A stretch of 64,000 nucleotides of DNA from Aplidium turbinatum (Eukaryota; Chordata; Ascidiacea; Aplousobranchia; Polyclinidae): assembly GCA_918807975.1 (NCBI GenBank), contig OU964924.1, forward strand, positions 17,405,695 through 17,469,694, in the 5' to 3' direction. How positions within the stretch are numbered: the stretch's first letter is position 1; the number at the start of each line of letters is the position of its first letter. Below, piece after piece: positions 11,601-26,600 of this stretch. The notes under the pieces are model-generated. The model saw only the letters and a list, made by a program, of their open reading frames with translations, was not told the DNA's origin and made no database searches. The translations under genes were made by a program, and so were the position numbers.

Positions 11601-14600
11601 ATTCTAAGACCAGCTTTGATGAAATAAGGAGGCATCACCTTACCTGGTACATGACATCTGGGCAAAACCAACTGGGTGAAACCCACTTAGGCGAGACCAA
11701 GTGGGCGATGGGAGCGAAAGTTTAGCCGTTCAGAATGGTAGTGACTAATATAATTTATCTAGTTGCTTTGCGGCGTCACGGTTTATTGTGAAGCTTAAGA
11801 ACCTCTCAGACATGTGACAAACGAATGGCCAAAAAGTGGTTGATGTCAGTTATGAACGCTCCCTAACCGTTATCAAAACTTGAAACATTTTTCGGTAAAA
11901 GTAACAGGCAGCAGAATCATCCGGCAACCACTGCAAAGTTCTGATTCCGTGTGACTTCAAATCTTAAAATATAATGACTTGTGCCAGTAAAAGTCATTAC
12001 AGTCATACAAAGATGGAACCATAGTAGCTTCGTAAATGCAGTTCGAACAGCTCCTGTAGACATTGAAATTTGATAATTTGTGGAATGAGAGTTCTCACGT
12101 TGAGTTTCACAAAGCATTGGAAGCAACATTTTCATTATTTTTTGTAGCCTACTAATAGCGCTTGTTGTTTGATGGCCACAGTTGACTGGCAATGTTCTTT
12201 CAATATACCTGCGGCTTCCTGCTTTTTGTAACTTTTCCTGCTTTGAATGCTGTTGGCAGACCCATGAGCATGCTCGGAAGCTTTATTTACCACATTTGTG
12301 TTTTTTACGAAGTTATGAACAGTAACATAATCATTATGTTGTGGTCAAGACTTTGGTTCTGCCTTTAAAAAGCGTTGATCCACACTCAGGTGTGAAAAAG
12401 GTGTCCAGGAATCTTTTCCAACAAGATCAGCAAGTGTCAGATCAGCAACAGTCAGAAGAGGTATTTGTTGCAGAACAATTTTATTGCTTTGCCTGGTTTA
12501 ATGCAAGAGTGCTTTAGCCATTGGTTGCTTTTCACACAAGGTTACTAAAAATTGATGAAGATACTGTGGGTTCAGAGTCAGACAAGCACCAAAGGTGATT
12601 GTTGAGTTTCTTCAGATAAGCAATAATTGCTGCGAAACATGGCGAACTATATTTTTTTGAGCATTTGATGCAGTTCCAGGTATGAGTGTGGTGGATTTGC
12701 GGAGTCAGTTCAGGTAAACCACGGTTTGAGATGATAAATCACTAAGAAAAGTGCCATTGGTCAAATGTTCTCCAGAGTATCAGGGCTTACAAGATTTTGT
12801 TGTTTGAAATAAGATGAAAAAAGGGCAATTTTGATGGTGTGAATAACCTTCTTTGCCATCTACCAGGCGTGAGATATTGCATCTTAAGCTATGAATGCAT
12901 CGAAAATGTTTGATGGCAAAGCTCCACCAAGAATAATAATCACTGCTAAGCATAAGAACTCCTTGTAGTCTTTTTGCAAATGCAGGGAGTTGGTGTTTGC
13001 ACTAAAAAAGCTTAGACAAAAATTTAACACAGATTGATATCCACCTGCCAAAAATTATGGCAATAAATTCGCATTAAACATATTGAAATCATCTGTCTTG
13101 ATAGTCTTCCATTGTGTCTAAAGCATATCAAAGATCTCATCAGTATGTTTTCAACAGACATGGAGACAAGCTTGGAGGGTAATCGAAATGAGCGATATTA
13201 TTGTCATGGTGACGGACGTAAGACATCCGGTTCGTTTCTTTTATTCATTTGACCAATATGTGTTTCTTCGTAGCGATGCATCCAATGTGGATTAGGGTGT
13301 TTCATTTGCTCCCTTTATTTGAATTTTGATCTGTTCCTAAGATAATTCTGTTCAATTTTGGGAAAAAGTAGCCTTAAAATAATTTTTAATGTCATGGACT
13401 CCCGTTTAACCCCCACCGTGACCTCAAAATTTCTACCTACTCCAATCGCCATAAATCAAAAACCACTTTAGATAGACATGGGTTGTTGGGTATCAAGTTT
13501 ATTGACATACCCCGCTTTAATCCAAAAATGCTGCTAAGATAACAATGTGAACAAAATTTTTTTTCGTTTTTGCATAACATAAGAAAAGCAGTTAGCATGA
13601 ATAGCCAAACATACGATGTGAACAACCAAACATAAGTGGCAATTGACACAATATTATCAAAAAACATTTATAAAGTAATAGGACATTACAACAAGTAATA
13701 GCACATTAGCACTGCAGGGGCTCACACAATCTCCTTTAAGCAGGTAGCAACGTGTTGTGTTGTGCTTAACGTGTCGGTCTTCGCACCAAAGAGTGTTTAC
13801 ATTAATTCCAGCTACTGAAACCACTGTGTTTCTGTTTTCTTGGGGCAAGAAAGGTCAAAATGACTACCTCCATCCAGTAATGGCTAGTTCCAAATTTAAG
13901 TCATACTAATGTAAGTCACTGGAAACAGTGTATTACAGGCAACTCCAAAGCAAGTGCTGCAAAAATTGCCTATGTACTGTGCTTTAATAATGTTTTTCCG
14001 TCCTGGAGGATAAAATTCAATGACGACACCACAAGTGGGACATGAATCATGAATAGTAACACAGCAACAGCTAACACTCATTAAGTAGGGCATGGATAGG
14101 ATACTAAGGTCTGTATTCTAAGATCCAACTTAAGTTCAAGCTGAAACACAAGTTGAACTTCGGCTATGGTATACCAAATACATGGACCAAGTCAAATTTG
14201 GGTTTCTGCTTGAACTCAAGTTGGATCTTTGAATATTGGCTTAAGTTCTCTATAATCCTGCCATTAGTTACATTTTTCAAAAACTGCAAGTACAATTTTC
14301 TCCAAGCCAGTTGATTAACATATTGTCATGACATATTAACATATTGATGATGCATGCATATAATCCTCAAAGAGGCAATGGGTGCTTCTTTTGCGAAGGG
14401 ATGGTTGACATTTTCTGTGTCTTGTGCCACTTGCAGGATGTATTGGTAATGGTCTTCACTGCGAGAAGATCCTAAGAAGTCTTAGCGTAATTTTATATAC
14501 CTCTCAGCACAGTCATTAATTACATTGATTCCTTGGATATTTACCAGGTTTTCTTTGAAGATGCTGTTGTCATGCCATTCATTAGCGAGCATGTGCAAAA

Positions 14601-17600
14601 ATTCATGGTTCAGGTTCAACTAGTTGAAAAAATACCATGAATCTTGTCCAACTAAGTCACCAAGCCTTGTTGATAGCCCAAGCCAAGGTGTTGTGGAAAT
14701 GTTGGCTTTCCAAACCCAGATCCATGTCGCTGTTTTGGGATGGCTGAGTGTGTATCAATGCATTGTAGCATTCGATCAGCAATAAACCTCTTTTCTTTAA
14801 CAGGAGTATGTTCACTGAATAGAGATTAAAGCCCTGGTTGCAATACAGTCATTGATGTTGCTGTAATTGAACAGCATCTTGCAAAACTTCAAATCATTCC
14901 ATAGAGCATCCGTGGGTGATGACCATGTCATTAGTCAACCACCACTGAGAATACACAGTAGGTGCATCGTCTCTCGCTTATTTTTGAAACTGGTTTCGTA
15001 ACATTGAGAAGTGTTCCACTTCAGGAAAATTCAGCCAAATTTTTTTTTTTGTTCAGGGACCCCCCCCCCTTCCACTTGCACATGGGCATGGCCCCCCAAA
15101 TTGCGGCAGAAAAATCGCCATAACTCCAAAACTAAAATACTTAGACATAAAGTGTTTGGTATTAAATTCATTATAACTATATGATTTGATCCAAATTTGG
15201 TAAATAAAACATATTTTACAAAGAAACATTTTTTTTGCTCTTCAGGAGACACTGTTCACTCGAATACATCTAAAAAAGTAGCTATGAAATGATAATGCAC
15301 TGTTTGTTGTACGCATGTTCCCTCGCAAATATAATAATGTCACTAGATGAACTAAAAGTATCAATAAGCCTAAAGCAAATTCTGTTTCATTACTAATAGT
15401 TATAATAATATTCAATAAAACTTTAAAAAAAGTCAGACTTTGTCTCATAGAATAGCCTTGAAAACGGCTTTAAAAAGTGGGTCCAACGAACGTTTTCGTC
15501 TAGCTCTTTTTGGGAGTAGTCGCTAGAATAGATTCTTCAGGCGAACGGGATAGTATTTGTAGTAAAGTTGTTTTAAATAATTACATTTCACAGGCATCTG
15601 GAAATTATGTGGCGGTATAGTTACGCACAGAACTCCAATTTTGTCTCATAATCAAAGACCACTTTTGAAAGTGGAGTTGCAAGCTTGTTAGATGGATGTA
15701 ACTGCAACAGTTAATGGTTTTTGCCGCAAGTTTGGTTTCTTAGATCTGCTTTGTTCAACCACCTGAAGAATGCTTTCAAAGTTTTGGATATTTTGAGTTG
15801 ATGATCGAAAATCTGTGACCAGCTTGACATCACGCTCGGACCAGCCATTTACAACGGTTGACATTTCTGCTTTTGGTTTGGCCAGTTTATACTGACTATC
15901 TTGTTCCCACTCTAACATTTTTTTCAAAAAAACATTGGGTGTACTTTTCACAGCTTAAAGAGATACCAGGAATCTTTACCAATCAAACCAATCAGTGAAG
16001 TGTTGGCATTAATTGTGTCGGGAAAGCTTTCCTTTACCTTTTCTTTTCAGAGGTTCCTGAATTGAACCATCAGCTGCTTGCATTTTTAACAAAGCAGTAA
16101 CAATTCCTCTTTTCGTTTCTTCTGGAACATCGTAATCAAACAGAGAAAGAGGAATCTTTTCCTCAGTTAAGTACCAGAGGTGGAGATCCAGCTTCTTCAA
16201 AGCACTAGAAGCTACAATGGGATCAGTCTTCTCAAACAAATGTAAAGTTTTCATTAACTTCAGGTCTGCCCATGGTGCAGAAACTTCTGAACTGCAAACG
16301 AAACTACCATGGCGCATACACAATACACATATAAGAGGAACATTGCAAACATTTTCAACTTATTAGTTTCTTTGGCTGCGAAATCAAGTATTGGAATAAG
16401 CAGGATCCATTACTTCTTCAGCCCTTTCAGACAATAGTGATAACTTTATGGCATAAATAACTTTAGCCACCCACCGAGCTTTGTGAATAGCTCCTGGTTG
16501 TTTAAATTTAAATGGCTTCTTGCATGGCAATGGATAGTTGAAACTAAATAGACACAGCTCCAATAGTTCTCTGTAGTCTTCTCGAGGTAAATATCTATCA
16601 TCATTTTTTGTAAGCAACTAGGTTGCAAGAACTACAGCATCTTCTTTAAAGGTTTCAAGGAAATTCATTTTACTGATTGACAAGCACTTGTATGTAGGCT
16701 ATCTAAATAAGGTGGGAAAGAGATGAGGTCTTGAGAAATAATGTTGAAGTGAGTACGAAAGTGAACAAACATAGTTATTTCAGGCGATCGAGATGTTTCA
16801 ATACTCAGTGCTTCAAACGCATTACCGACGATTAGTTCTCCAACATGTTTTCACATGCACAGTGCACACCATAGCAATTACTTCTTCAATTTCTGTTGCA
16901 ATTCAGCACAACCTCCAAACCAAAGGCCAGTGTTTGTTGATGTAGTGTCAATACTATGCTGATAGCATCATCAACAGAACAGTTCCATGCATCCAATAAT
17001 TCAGTAGTGAAATCAGCTATGATGCTCCCAATTGATTGCTCTATTTTAAGATAAAAAGAGGGCATGTGCGCAAACGGGCTTGTTCTCTTTCCTCTTTTTG
17101 GTCTAAGTATTTAATGCCTTGCAAAATAAAAGAAACAATTGTGCACTTTTTGTTTTATTTCTTCATTTTCTCAACTCTAGTGATAAACAAAATAAACGAC
17201 CGTTCTGTAACTCAACCAAACTAAAAACTGGTGAATTTTGCTCCACGTAGTCAAAAAATGAATCGTGTAACTTACAAAAAATGTGAGATCATCTGAAGGG
17301 AAGCGCAAGACTAATTTAGTTTCTCGCGCGAGCTTGCGGTGATCGAAGCCAAACGTCACAGGCACACCAAGCAGTTTGCTTTAACTTTGAGGACTGAATA
17401 GTTGATTGATGGTACAAAACTTGAATAAAGCTTTAAAAAGAGACGGATCCACAACTCTTTATCTCATAGAGTAGCCTTGAATAAGGTTTTAAAAGGGGAG
17501 TCCAACTTAAACGTTTTCAACAAACAAACAATTTTTTTTTGTTTCTTGGTAAAATATGTTTTATTTACCAAATTTGGATCAAATCATATAGTTACAATGA

Positions 17601-20600
17601 ATTTAATACCAAACACTTTATGTCTAAGTATTTTAGTTTTGGAGTTATGGCGATTTTTCTGTTTGCAATTTGGGGGGCCAGGCGCGAGTGGAAGAGGGGG
17701 GTCCCTGAACGAAAAAAATTTTGGTTGAACTTTTCCTGAAGTGGAACACACTTCTCAATGTTATGAAACCAGTTTCAAAAAAAAGCAGGAGACGACGCAG
17801 TCGATGCACCCTAATACACAGGAGTGACAAAGTTGACAAAGCCTCTTATCTTTGAGGTTTCTTTAGTGGTAGTAACAGTGCCACTGCCAGGTGGAAGCTC
17901 TCCAATGTACTTTACCAGAAGACATATCTTAATACAGTAAATCAGCTTTGCCATCCACCTGGCTTGGCAAATGCAAAGCTCCTGACCTTTTGAAGGTTAT
18001 TGGATCTTGCAATGAATTTTCCAGGAAAATACGACAGAGTTCAATGAACTCTAAATAATCACCCCTCTGGAAAGTATGCTGAGCAGAACAAAGTTCCAGG
18101 ACTTTCTGCCAGGGATATCTATAATTACGGGATTGGAAACTCTTTTAAACTGAAAACCATTTTATACACCAGTAGAGTCATTTTTCTTTGTGCGCTGCTG
18201 TGATAAATAATCACATAAATTGACCTCAAAGGGTAGTAAGTAGTAGGCCAAACGAACAACCAAAAGTGTAATCATCAATTCACCTGTAAATTGTAAGATC
18301 TATGCTTGCCTGGTTTGTTTATTTGTTTGTATTCCATTAGTGCAGTTATGTTGTATTTTGTTTGCTGCTTAAAAAAAATTTCAGAATGACTATTGGTTTT
18401 ACTTCTGATGACATCGTAAACGAATTGGTTTCGTACTGGATCGATCAGTGAGCAAGTTGATGATACAACAGCATATTTCACTGATTGCTGAACACTCCTC
18501 ATTTACTTCTGATCCGATTTGCAGTACGCACAATGCTAAAGAACAACAGCAGGCTGTTTCTGGACTCGTTGCATTCATTCATTTTTTGGATTCATCGTTT
18601 TTTTTTCTAGCAGCGTAAATGTACTTTTATACATCAATTAAAATTCATGTGAGTGTACATTTTGTATTATTATTGCAAAATCTAACTTTGTATATCTTTT
18701 AGTTGGTATTTTATTTTGTTAATCGTTATGTAGTCCTAGTAATGTGATGACCCTACTGATGTATAGCACTGGATAGAGTTTCCAATCCCGTAGTTATAGA
18801 TACAGCCCTCGAAATTAGCTTCCATTTACGACGGCAAAAACATTGCCGTCGCTAAATCAACAAACCTTCTATTGCGGCGACAATTGCCGTATGCTTTAAT
18901 CAAACTAAATTTTATGCGCTTCTTCTTCATCGTGCTAAAAAAAATCACGCTAAGAGCACAGAATGTGACGAGATGGAATTCACAGCTTGCGATGCTGAGA
19001 CACAAGCTGCAAACGGAACTTCAACTGGTCTTCACCTTTGGTCAAATGTCCAGAAAATGTTTTTACAAGGGCAACATTTCTTTCAGCATGGTCATTAGTG
19101 ACAATCAGTGATCTAAAGAAAAATTTGGCCATCTGATAATCACTGTTTCCATCCCATTCTGCAACTGGAAGGTGGAAAAAGGCATATGGGATTTTCAGTT
19201 TCTTGAACAGAGCTTTGTGTTGGGTTGGTTGTAGCAAATGTTGCCAAGGTTTTGGTGTGCATGTCATCCAACAACACAGTAGCTCTTTTTGCTGGAGTCC
19301 TCGGTTTCCTTAGCGACCATTATTGCTTTTTGCCATTTGATCTTTGATCAATTATCAAAAAGAAACAGATCCACCAACTTTTCAGAAAGGTACGGTACCT
19401 CAAATGGCGAGCCATTTTTTCTGTTGCGACTTAAAGGAGCTTTTGAAGACAAGTTTTTCTTGATTTCTGTTGCAAACTGTTTTCGATGCTGACGTCTGCT
19501 GCGCCTGATGCTTAAAGTACTCAAAGTTAGGTTTTTAATGTTATGTCCCAGACTTTTGGCAGCTTTACTAACGATGTACATTGCTGCTTGGTTGGAGACA
19601 TTAGCTCTGTCTAGGCTTACAGATAAAGTAGGAGATAAAATCTTTTCTTTACCCTTCTGGGATAAAGTGGAAACAGCAGATTACCCACCTATTCTTCACT
19701 CTCTGAGACAAATTCTTCAGTTGCTGAACTGCTGTTATCTTCCAGAATAGCCATTGCGGCTGATGTATCAGCTTCCTCTTCTGCCAGTCGACATTGATTG
19801 TGACGTTTTTCTACAGCATTTCGATGCCTTTTTTCTTTTGTAATAAACTCCTATCGAGCTTGCTTAAACATCCTCTGCGACATCCTCAGCCAATCATCAA
19901 AGATCGAATGGCAAATGCAATAATGGTCGCTCAGGAAACCGAGGACTCCAGCAAAAGTAGCTGCTGTGTTGTTGGATGACATACACACCAAAACCTTGGC
20001 AACATTCGCTACAGCCAACTTACAGCTGCTGTTCAAGAAACTGAAAATCCCACATGCCTTTTTCCACCTTCCAGTTGCAGAATGGGATGGAAACAGTGAT
20101 TATCAGATGGCCAAAGATTTTTTTAGATTACTGATTGTCACTAATGACCATGCTGAAAGAAATGTTACCCTTGTAAAAACATTTTCTGGACATTTGACCA
20201 AAGGTGAAGGGCAATTGCAGTTCCTTTTGCAGCTTGTGTCTCAGCATTGCAAACGCTTTCCTCAAGCATAAAAGAACACCTTAATTAGGCAACAGTGAGT
20301 GGTTGGTCGCCATGAAACCCCCTGTTTTAAACAGCTAATATCTATTTCGTCATAGTGGGAGGACCCAATATGACCTAAGACCTTGTGTGGACTTTGGTAA
20401 TAACCAATAGAGTTATAGGCTTACTATTGTACAGCAATAATACAACTTTAGAACACATAACAAAATTAAACATGAAAATCGGAAATTTGAAAATTCACCT
20501 TATGGTACTATTACTCTGAAAACTTAGTTGTCTGAGCCTTCTGTAATACTATGAACTTTAGTAGTGTCATTCTCAAAGCTACATATCAAAAATGCAGAAA

Positions 20601-23600
20601 TGTCAGAATCACAAATAACAACTTGACCTTAACAAGCAGTTCTTATTCCAGAAGACCTGATAATTACAGACATTGCCTCCTACTTTACACAATTTGGAAA
20701 ACCTAGCCTAATCTAACTTTGAACTGAAGCCTGAATGATTATTTAACAACCAAGCATAAAACTATAGCAAACAGTTCAGCTGAACACAACTTCTTATCTG
20801 ATTTTTGCAGCCTTATCTTCAGTAATCAGCATCAAGCTATAAATCTCTAGTCTCAGGAGTCAGGCTCTCAGCAGCAGACAGCAATCGGTCGCGCGCGCGT
20901 GTGTGCGGCACACAACACGTTTTCGGCACACAACACGTTTTCCCTAACTAGCCATTCAGAACACACTATCTGGATCTCGTGGATTGATGCGTTGTGATAG
21001 TAATTTTTGTGGAATCACCTTGCTAGAATTAGAAAATACTAACCTTAAAATGCTTACATGTTTACGGATACTGGATTTTGTTTTATAAGACTTCACAAAA
21101 TTACTCTACACAACAGTAGTCACCCTGTGTGATAATTCGATTTTGTTCATTCAAATTTCAAATCGCCTTACTATCCATGCCCTATTTAATGAGTGTTAGC
21201 TGTTGCTGTGTTACTATTCATGATTCATGTCCCACTTGTGTTTTCATCATTGAATTTTTATCCTCCAGGACGGAAAAACATTGAAGCACAGTACATAGGC
21301 AATTTTTGCAGCACTCGCTTTGGAATTGCCTGTAATACACTGTTTGCCAGTGAATTAACATTAGTATGACTTGAATTTGGAACTAGCCATTGCTGGATGG
21401 AGGCAATCATTTTGACCTTTTTTGCCCAAGAAAACAGAAACACAGTGGTTTCAGTAGCTGGAATTAATGTAAACACTCTTTGGTGCGAAGACCGATGTGC
21501 TAAGCACAATACACCACGTTGCTACCTGCTTAATGGAGGTTGTGTGAGCCTCTGCTGTGCTATTACTTATTGTAATGTCCTAATACTTCATAGATGGTTT
21601 TTGATAATATTGTGTCATGTGATTAATTTTGGTGTTATATCCATGTGTCAATTGCCACTTATGTTTGGTTGTTCACATCGTATGTTTGGCTATTCATGCT
21701 AACTGCTTTTCTTATGTTGTGCAAAAACGAATTTTTTTTTTTTGCTCAGATTGTTATCTCAGCAGCATTTTTTAATTAAAGTGGGCTATGCCAATAAATT
21801 TGATACCCAACAACCCAGGTCTATCTAAAGTGGTTTTTGATTTATGGCAATTGGAGTAGGCAGAAATTCCGAGGTTGTGGTGGGGGTAAACGGGAGGCCA
21901 TGACATTAAAAATTATTTTAAGGTTATTTTTTACCGAAATGGAACAGAATTAACTTAGGGACAGATCAAAATTCAAATAAAGGTAGTATATGAATCACCC
22001 TATTAACGTGGATGCATTGCTCTCACCGCTTTACAAAGCAGTCAGTTTCGACTATGCTACCCGAGGCTCAACCAAGTACATTACACTGGTCAACAGCAAG
22101 TTTTAATCAGAGACCCGATTAGGCGATTTTTAACCGGCTTTCGAAAATGTCCTTATACTTTATTCAGCATACCAGGTTTTTGAGATACAGTATTTGAATT
22201 TTTGTTGTTTAAATTTAACCTAAATGCGACTCAATTTGACATGATACTGACAATTTTGGCCTCAAGCTTGCACAAAACGGACTTCACAATGCATTGTGAT
22301 TACCAGTTGCATTTTAGAAACGTATTTTTGTATAACTAAATAGTAAATACGTAAAAATACCTGACGTATTAAAACGCAAATATTTTCAAAACTTGATGTG
22401 CTAGAAAAAAAAACTAGCACAGATTCGGAATCAGCGTTGAAATTTCATCTAGAAAGGTTTACTTGTATCTCTGATTAAAAAAGTTAGTTAAAATTTGGTA
22501 ATCTGTGTTATTAGCCTGACTTCATGTCATTGTTGAGTGCAAAGCAGGAGTAAAATTCAGTACCACTTTTAAGAAGTTTTTGGTATGATCCGACATAAGG
22601 TATCGAACTCATGCATGCCAATATAGTTCGGGCCCTTAGGGGAATCTTTAGGCTAAACGTGTTACTGTTACACGTTGTTTTTTTGCATATTTTTGCAGTT
22701 GGTCAACCCAACTTTGATTTTAGTGGGTGCCGCAACTTTTTGGGTCACGCGATCACCCCCAAATCGGGGATTTCCCCAAAAATCACGTTTCAGCTCTTTT
22801 TACGGCATTTTTGTGCAATTACATTTTTGATTTTTGCATATTTTTATTTAAAAAGCACACACAAATAAGTGAGACAATACAAACACAAAATAATTTGACT
22901 GATGATGTCATTATGACATCATCATTTTTTTTTGATTTTTTAACCGATTTTGGTCGTTTGCTGTTGGTTTTAGTTGGAGTACCGGTTACTAGAACCACTT
23001 CACAATTCCCAATAGTAGTTTCGTCATGATTGCATCTTTTATGACATCATCATTACATTATTAAGACTAGACAACTTGAAATTCAGAAACCAAATGTAAG
23101 TTTATTCCGAAAAAAGCGATCAACTACTATCATTATAAGTTTTGCAAATGCTTAAAATTTTGAAATTGCAAGCAATAACAATAATACCAGTGCAGTATAA
23201 CGCAATAATGACGTCATCAAGGATATAATCAGAAAAGCAACTACCAGGGGTGAATTTCCCTTTTAGCCATGCCACTTCAAAATTTAAAATAATATGTAAT
23301 TTTGATCTACAAATTAAATGAATAGGCCCACACGACACCAGATTATGCAATGTCTGAATCTTAACACTGTCAATTCAAGATGAAAAAACTAGCGGTTTTC
23401 TTACTCTTTCGTGATCACACGAGGAAATCTCAGACATGTCCAGTGTTTGATAGCTAAGAGCTGTATCTAACGATGTAACAACAACCGTAGACAAGTTTGG
23501 ATCGACTGAAGTTATCACAGCTTGTTGAACCAGTTGATATAACGCAGTTTTGTTGCTGTCATTTTTCAAAAACTCAGACCAGTTGAGAGAAAGACGAGTA

Positions 23601-26600
23601 TTACTTGTGACAGCCACGTAACATCCAGATCGTTGCTTGTTTCTTGCAGAAGGTTTGATGTTATTTTTCAGATATAGCATACATCGTAGACAATGTCAAC
23701 ACGATTGTACTTTGCTGCCTTGCCAGTTACGTAAGGGATATGAAAACAATTTAAAAAATATATTCTTGAAATGTTTTCACATTACCTCTGGGTTTTATTA
23801 TTTGCATAAGTGCTGAACCGTCTATAACATAGACGTTGCAACTTGGTACAGTACATTGTGGACATCCAAAACGTTCTAAAACCGTGAGGAAAGCCGATTT
23901 TGTTGTAGATCTCAAAGAACCGTTTGCAGATAATGCTACAGGGTACAATAATACTTCGTGCTTGAAGAACAGCTTTGAAGAACAGGACAGCAAGCATCCT
24001 TGCCACGAACATAGTTTGAAACAAACACTCTATGAAGAAGGGATGATTTATATTTGACTATGGGTTGTGTGTTCTTCTTTGGTGTTCGCGTTTTGCCGAA
24101 CAAGTCTAACGATACTTTGGTTATTGGTTCTCCAAAATTTTCATCTTCAAGAAAACTGGAAGATCCAAACGATTCAAATTTTGTATTCCCAAACTTGTGA
24201 AGGTTTAGAAGCTGTTGCACACCTTCATCATTGGAGGCCTGCCTTGAACACATTGTCAAAAGTTTTCCAGACGAGTCGGTGAAAGGGTTGCCAAGCTCTT
24301 CAAACGTTTGTACCAAACAAATAAATTCTTTACAAAACTTTTCGTGATAACCTTTGCTTTCTTCGTGATGTAGCCATTGGAGTTTTTTGTCACTAAAGCC
24401 AATTTCTTCATGAAATTTTGTCACCGTTTCTACAATCATTGGTTGAGAAATCAGTCATCGTTTTAAAGCTTCTTTGTTTTGAAACAAATCTATAGTACCT
24501 TCTTTACCTTTAACAACGGCATTGCACTGCTCATGATTCTGGTCAAGTGCCATTGCAGAAAACCTCTTACCGGATTTTGTAACCACAAACTTCCCTTCAG
24601 CAAAAAGTGTCTTCAAAGTGGCATCAGTTTGCTCAAATGCTTCAATGTCACGAATGTGAACTGATGTCCAACGAGCATAGAGGTGATGATTTAATGCAAA
24701 AAACAAGTGCAAATGCTTTTCAGGTACGGTTCTTGCAGTACATTTTTCAATTTTGCGTTTTTTCCAATTTTGCAAGTGATGACCCCGATAATTGTTAACC
24801 GGACAGACCTGTGCTAGACAGGTTACCCCAGTCCCAAATTGACCCTCACTCGTCACGGCTCCAACGCTCACAATGACTGTCCCGTGCAAGCCTGTTAAGC
24901 GATGGAACTTCAGAATGGCTAACTGGGAATACTACAGCCTCCTCAGCAACGAAGCCACACAGTATATCCCATCCCCACACAACAACAACGTGGAAGAAGC
25001 CTACCAGGACTTTTGTGATGCAATAACATTAGCGGAAAAACACTCCATCCCCGCGGCCGACAACAGAATGACATGCCGTGCTGGGATAAGGAGTGCGAAA
25101 GCCTCTACTCCGACTTCCTCCAAGCCCCCCAGGGCAACAATACCAACCGCATAGCCACAGCCCTGTTGGCAAGGCTGGACTCAAATAGGAAAGATTGCTG
25201 GACAGAAGCTGTTGAATCAATCGAATTCACACACTCCAGCCGCATAGCATGGAGTACATTGAACAACCTAACTGGTAGATGACGTGCCTCTAGGCAACAA
25301 AGTCTGGTTTCAGCAAATTCCATCGCCTCACAACTCGTAGAGAATGGGAAATACAAATCCAGAGACCGTGAATCAGACAGATCCATCTTACAAGAAATGA
25401 AGGACTTCTGGAGGGTAAACCCCAGACGGGAACAACATCTCGGGTGAGTTCACCCCTGAGGAATTTTCCGCCGCCCTCCAGCACACAAAACCAGGTAAAG
25501 CCCCGGGCCTTGACCACCTATGCCCGGAGTTGATACTCCATGCTGCCTTTCCTGCTGTTTGCGCCACCTGAGAATTCCCAGAATCTGGAGAAGAGCCCTT
25601 GTGGTTGCAGCTCCTAAGCCGAAGCCCCCAGGGGATCCGAAGAGCTACCCCCAAAACTCACTGCTCTGCATCCCTTTCAAGAATGAAGATCCTCGAGAGA
25701 CTCATCTACCCCCGTGTCGAGCCAATAATAGATCCGCAGCTCCCCCGTGAGCAAGCTGGCTTTCGACACGGACGATCAACCATAGATCAGGTCACACTTA
25801 TGACCCAAAACATTGAGGACAGTTTTTCGGCTAAAAAGAAGGCTGGCGTCGTGTTTGTTGATCTCACAGCTGCCTATGATACCATATGGCATAGCGGCCT
25901 TACCTGCAAGTTACTCCGTCTGCTTCCTGACAGACACATGGTCCATATAACGATGGAACCTGTGCAAAACTGCAGTTTTACCCTCACAACCAGTAGCGGT
26001 CATCGAAGCAGACTACGAAGCGACTTAAAAACGGCGTCCTACACTCCTACAGGGCTCAGTCTTGGCTGCTCTCCTGTTCAACATATACACCTATGACTTG
26101 CCCCCACCATCTCCAGGAAATATGCTTACGCAGACGACCTGGCACTCCTGCACTCAGCGGGAAAAATTGGCAATCAGTGGAGAGGAACCTCAGCCAAGAC
26201 ATGCAAACACTATCAGCATACCTCCATAAATGGAAGCTACAGCTCAGCAAGGCAAAGACAGTGTCGGCGGCCTTCCACCTTAACAATCGGGAGGCACAGC
26301 GTGAGATAAACATCAACACTGATGGGGAACGCCTGCTCTACTGTGCCGAACCTATTTATTTCGGGATAACTCTGGACAGGTCACTCACGTACCGCCGACA
26401 CTTGGAGTCACTGCGCAAAAAAATATCCACACGCGTCGTACTTTTGAGGCGATTGGCGGGTTCCGGCTGGGGAGCTGGTGCTAAAACTCTTCGTACAGCT
26501 ACCTTAGCCCTTGTTCATTCCACCGCTGAGTACTGCGCGCCGGTCTGGTGTCGTAGTTCTCACACCCACCAGATTGATACCGCCATCAACAACGCACTGC

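Larger units (their letters stand above)
13293..22000. mobile_element. 8.7-kb element with ~0.8-kb terminal inverted repeats
   Basis: Sequence 13293-14105 and 21170-22000 are inverted copies over about 0.8 kb, with outer ends TAGGGTGTTTCAT and ATGAATCACCCTA. For example, a CCATGCCCTA..TTAATGAGTG block is found in opposite orientation near 14090 and 21185. The interior holds NDHAER-family relics, a nested element (14959-17813) and a further inverted pair. Flanks resemble a target duplication (AATGTGGA / AACGTGGA) but are not perfect, and weak inverted similarity continues outside. Alternatively the arms are two oppositely inserted copies. Confidence 0.6.

Noticed and set aside
15242-15448. 68-residue minus-strand frame
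   Set aside because: Hydrophobic run from T-rich DNA with no family signal, inside the nested element at 14959-17813.
22611-23029. overlapping frames of 85 and 100 residues
   Set aside because: They run along the left terminal repeat of the element at 22631-27793, and the inverse frame appears in the other terminal repeat, as expected for non-coding TIR.
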